A stretch of 6,198 bases of DNA from assembly GCA_022563615.1 (NCBI GenBank), contig JADFMZ010000204.1:1-6198 (forward strand), read 5' to 3'. The stretch comes from Planctomycetota bacterium (GTDB lineage: Bacteria; Planctomycetota; Phycisphaerae; UBA1845). The position numbers were made by a program, and so were the translations under genes. Shown piece after piece: positions 5,566 to 6,198 of the stretch (within the stretch, counting starts at the first letter, position 1; each line of letters starts with the position of its first letter). The notes under the pieces were generated by a model. It made no database searches. It worked only from the letters and a program-made list of their open reading frames with translations, and had not been told where the DNA came from.

Positions 5566-6198
5566 ATGTCGAATCTGAGTCGAGAACAACTGGGCGAGTG
5601 GCTGTCGGCGTATCTCGACGGCGAGCTTGACGAACAACAGACGCGGCTGGTCGAACGGACTCTTCGCGAGGACGAAACGGCTCGTCGCCTGCTGGAGGAG
5701 CTTCGCCAAACGGTGGCCGCCGTGTCATCGCTACCCAGACACGCGGCCCCAAGCTCCATCCACGAGCAGATTCAACTCCATTTGGAGCGTGGCGAACTGC
5801 TTGGGGACTTGCCATCATCGACGCCTCGATCCATGGCCCGAGGGGCACCGCGTTTGAGGCGGCTCTCCCTGGCGGCCATGCTGGCCCTGACGATCGGCGG
5901 CGGTGTTTGGATCGCTTCCGATCGGTGGCGTCAGGACGCGGTCGTACGGAAAGATGTTCTGGCGCTGGCCCGCACGAAGCAGCCTCTGGAGCCATCCCCG
6001 ATCGAGATGGATCGCCCCGAAGCTGTACGAAGCAAGAAGATTAGGAAACGTCGCGCTGCCGCCCGGCCCGTGGCTGAGCCCGCCATAGAAGGGGCGACGT
6101 TTGCGGCGGCGTCGACTGACGTGATGACCCAACGGTTCGACAAGGAGCCGTTTCGCCTGCGCATCACCACCCGAGATGAACGGGAACGAGACGCTGTG
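5566..6198 (+). CDS. Membrane-anchored anti-sigma-like protein, partial (runs off window)
   Basis: 211 codons from ATG 5566 remain open to the window edge. The N-terminal cytoplasmic domain (about 5-50) has the anti-sigma pattern LSAYLDGELDEQQTRLVE followed by LREDETARRLLEELR. One probable membrane helix lies at about 100-118 (LSLAAMLALTIGGGVWIAS), preceded by RLRR, consistent with N-in orientation. The extracytoplasmic part is basic and Ala/Pro-rich (about 150-172), then of unknown fold. No cysteine occurs in the visible protein, so the zinc motif of classical zf-HC2 anti-sigma factors is absent. The start is 4 nt after the sigma stop with only a weak GGGCG ahead, which suggests translational coupling. 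The likely role, inferred from position and the N-terminal pattern, is to bind the upstream sigma factor. Confidence 0.8.
   Translation, partial: MSNLSREQLGEWLSAYLDGELDEQQTRLVERTLREDETARRLLEELRQTVAAVSSLPRHAAPSSIHEQIQLHLERGELLGDLPSSTPRSMARGAPRLRRLSLAAMLALTIGGGVWIASDRWRQDAVVRKDVLALARTKQPLEPSPIEMDRPEAVRSKKIRKRRAAARPVAEPAIEGATFAAASTDVMTQRFDKEPFRLRITTRDERERDAV

Noticed and set aside
5429..5995. Minus-strand open frames opposite the end of the sigma gene and the anti-sigma gene
   Set aside because: They are antisense to two coherent genes in an operon; the translations are Arg/Pro/Ser-rich without domain signs.

Overview
The window is a 6.2 kb chromosomal fragment from a GC-rich bacterium. The organism looks like a Gram-negative with an outer membrane, most likely a planctomycete or a close relative. 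That is an inference from an exported beta-barrel-like protein, an ECF sigma factor followed by a cysteine-free membrane anti-sigma protein, and intergenic spaces full of short palindromic repeats. No rRNA, tRNA, CRISPR array or transposase gene is visible.

Layout. Four genes lie on the minus strand: an SahR-like ArsR/methyltransferase regulator (3391-4380), ahcY for S-adenosylhomocysteine hydrolase (1581-3008), a DtxR-type metal-dependent repressor (812-1327), and the N-terminal part of a secreted outer-membrane-type protein (1-676, running off the left edge). Two genes lie on the plus strand: an ECF sigma factor (4917-5561) and, 4 nt later, a membrane-anchored anti-sigma-like protein (5566 to the right edge).

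Functional pairs. The ArsR/methyltransferase fusion lies upstream of ahcY, an arrangement expected if it senses SAH or SAM and controls the hydrolase that removes SAH. The DtxR-like regulator has its own AT-rich promoter overlapped by an inverted repeat, which suggests autorepression. The outer-membrane gene follows it on the same strand. The sigma and anti-sigma genes form a stress-response operon that appears to be driven by its own sigma factor, with the -10 box only 6 nt before the start codon.

Intergenic regions. The 382-nt gap between the sahR-like gene and ahcY holds a 259-bp imperfect palindrome whose ends match in inverted orientation. The divergent gap between the sahR-like gene and the sigma gene (about 4460-4880) holds a cluster of at least five short palindromes, including a near-perfect 21-bp inverted pair. 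The ahcY-dtxR gap holds a strong hairpin after ahcY, an AT-rich promoter and operator, and a short leader.
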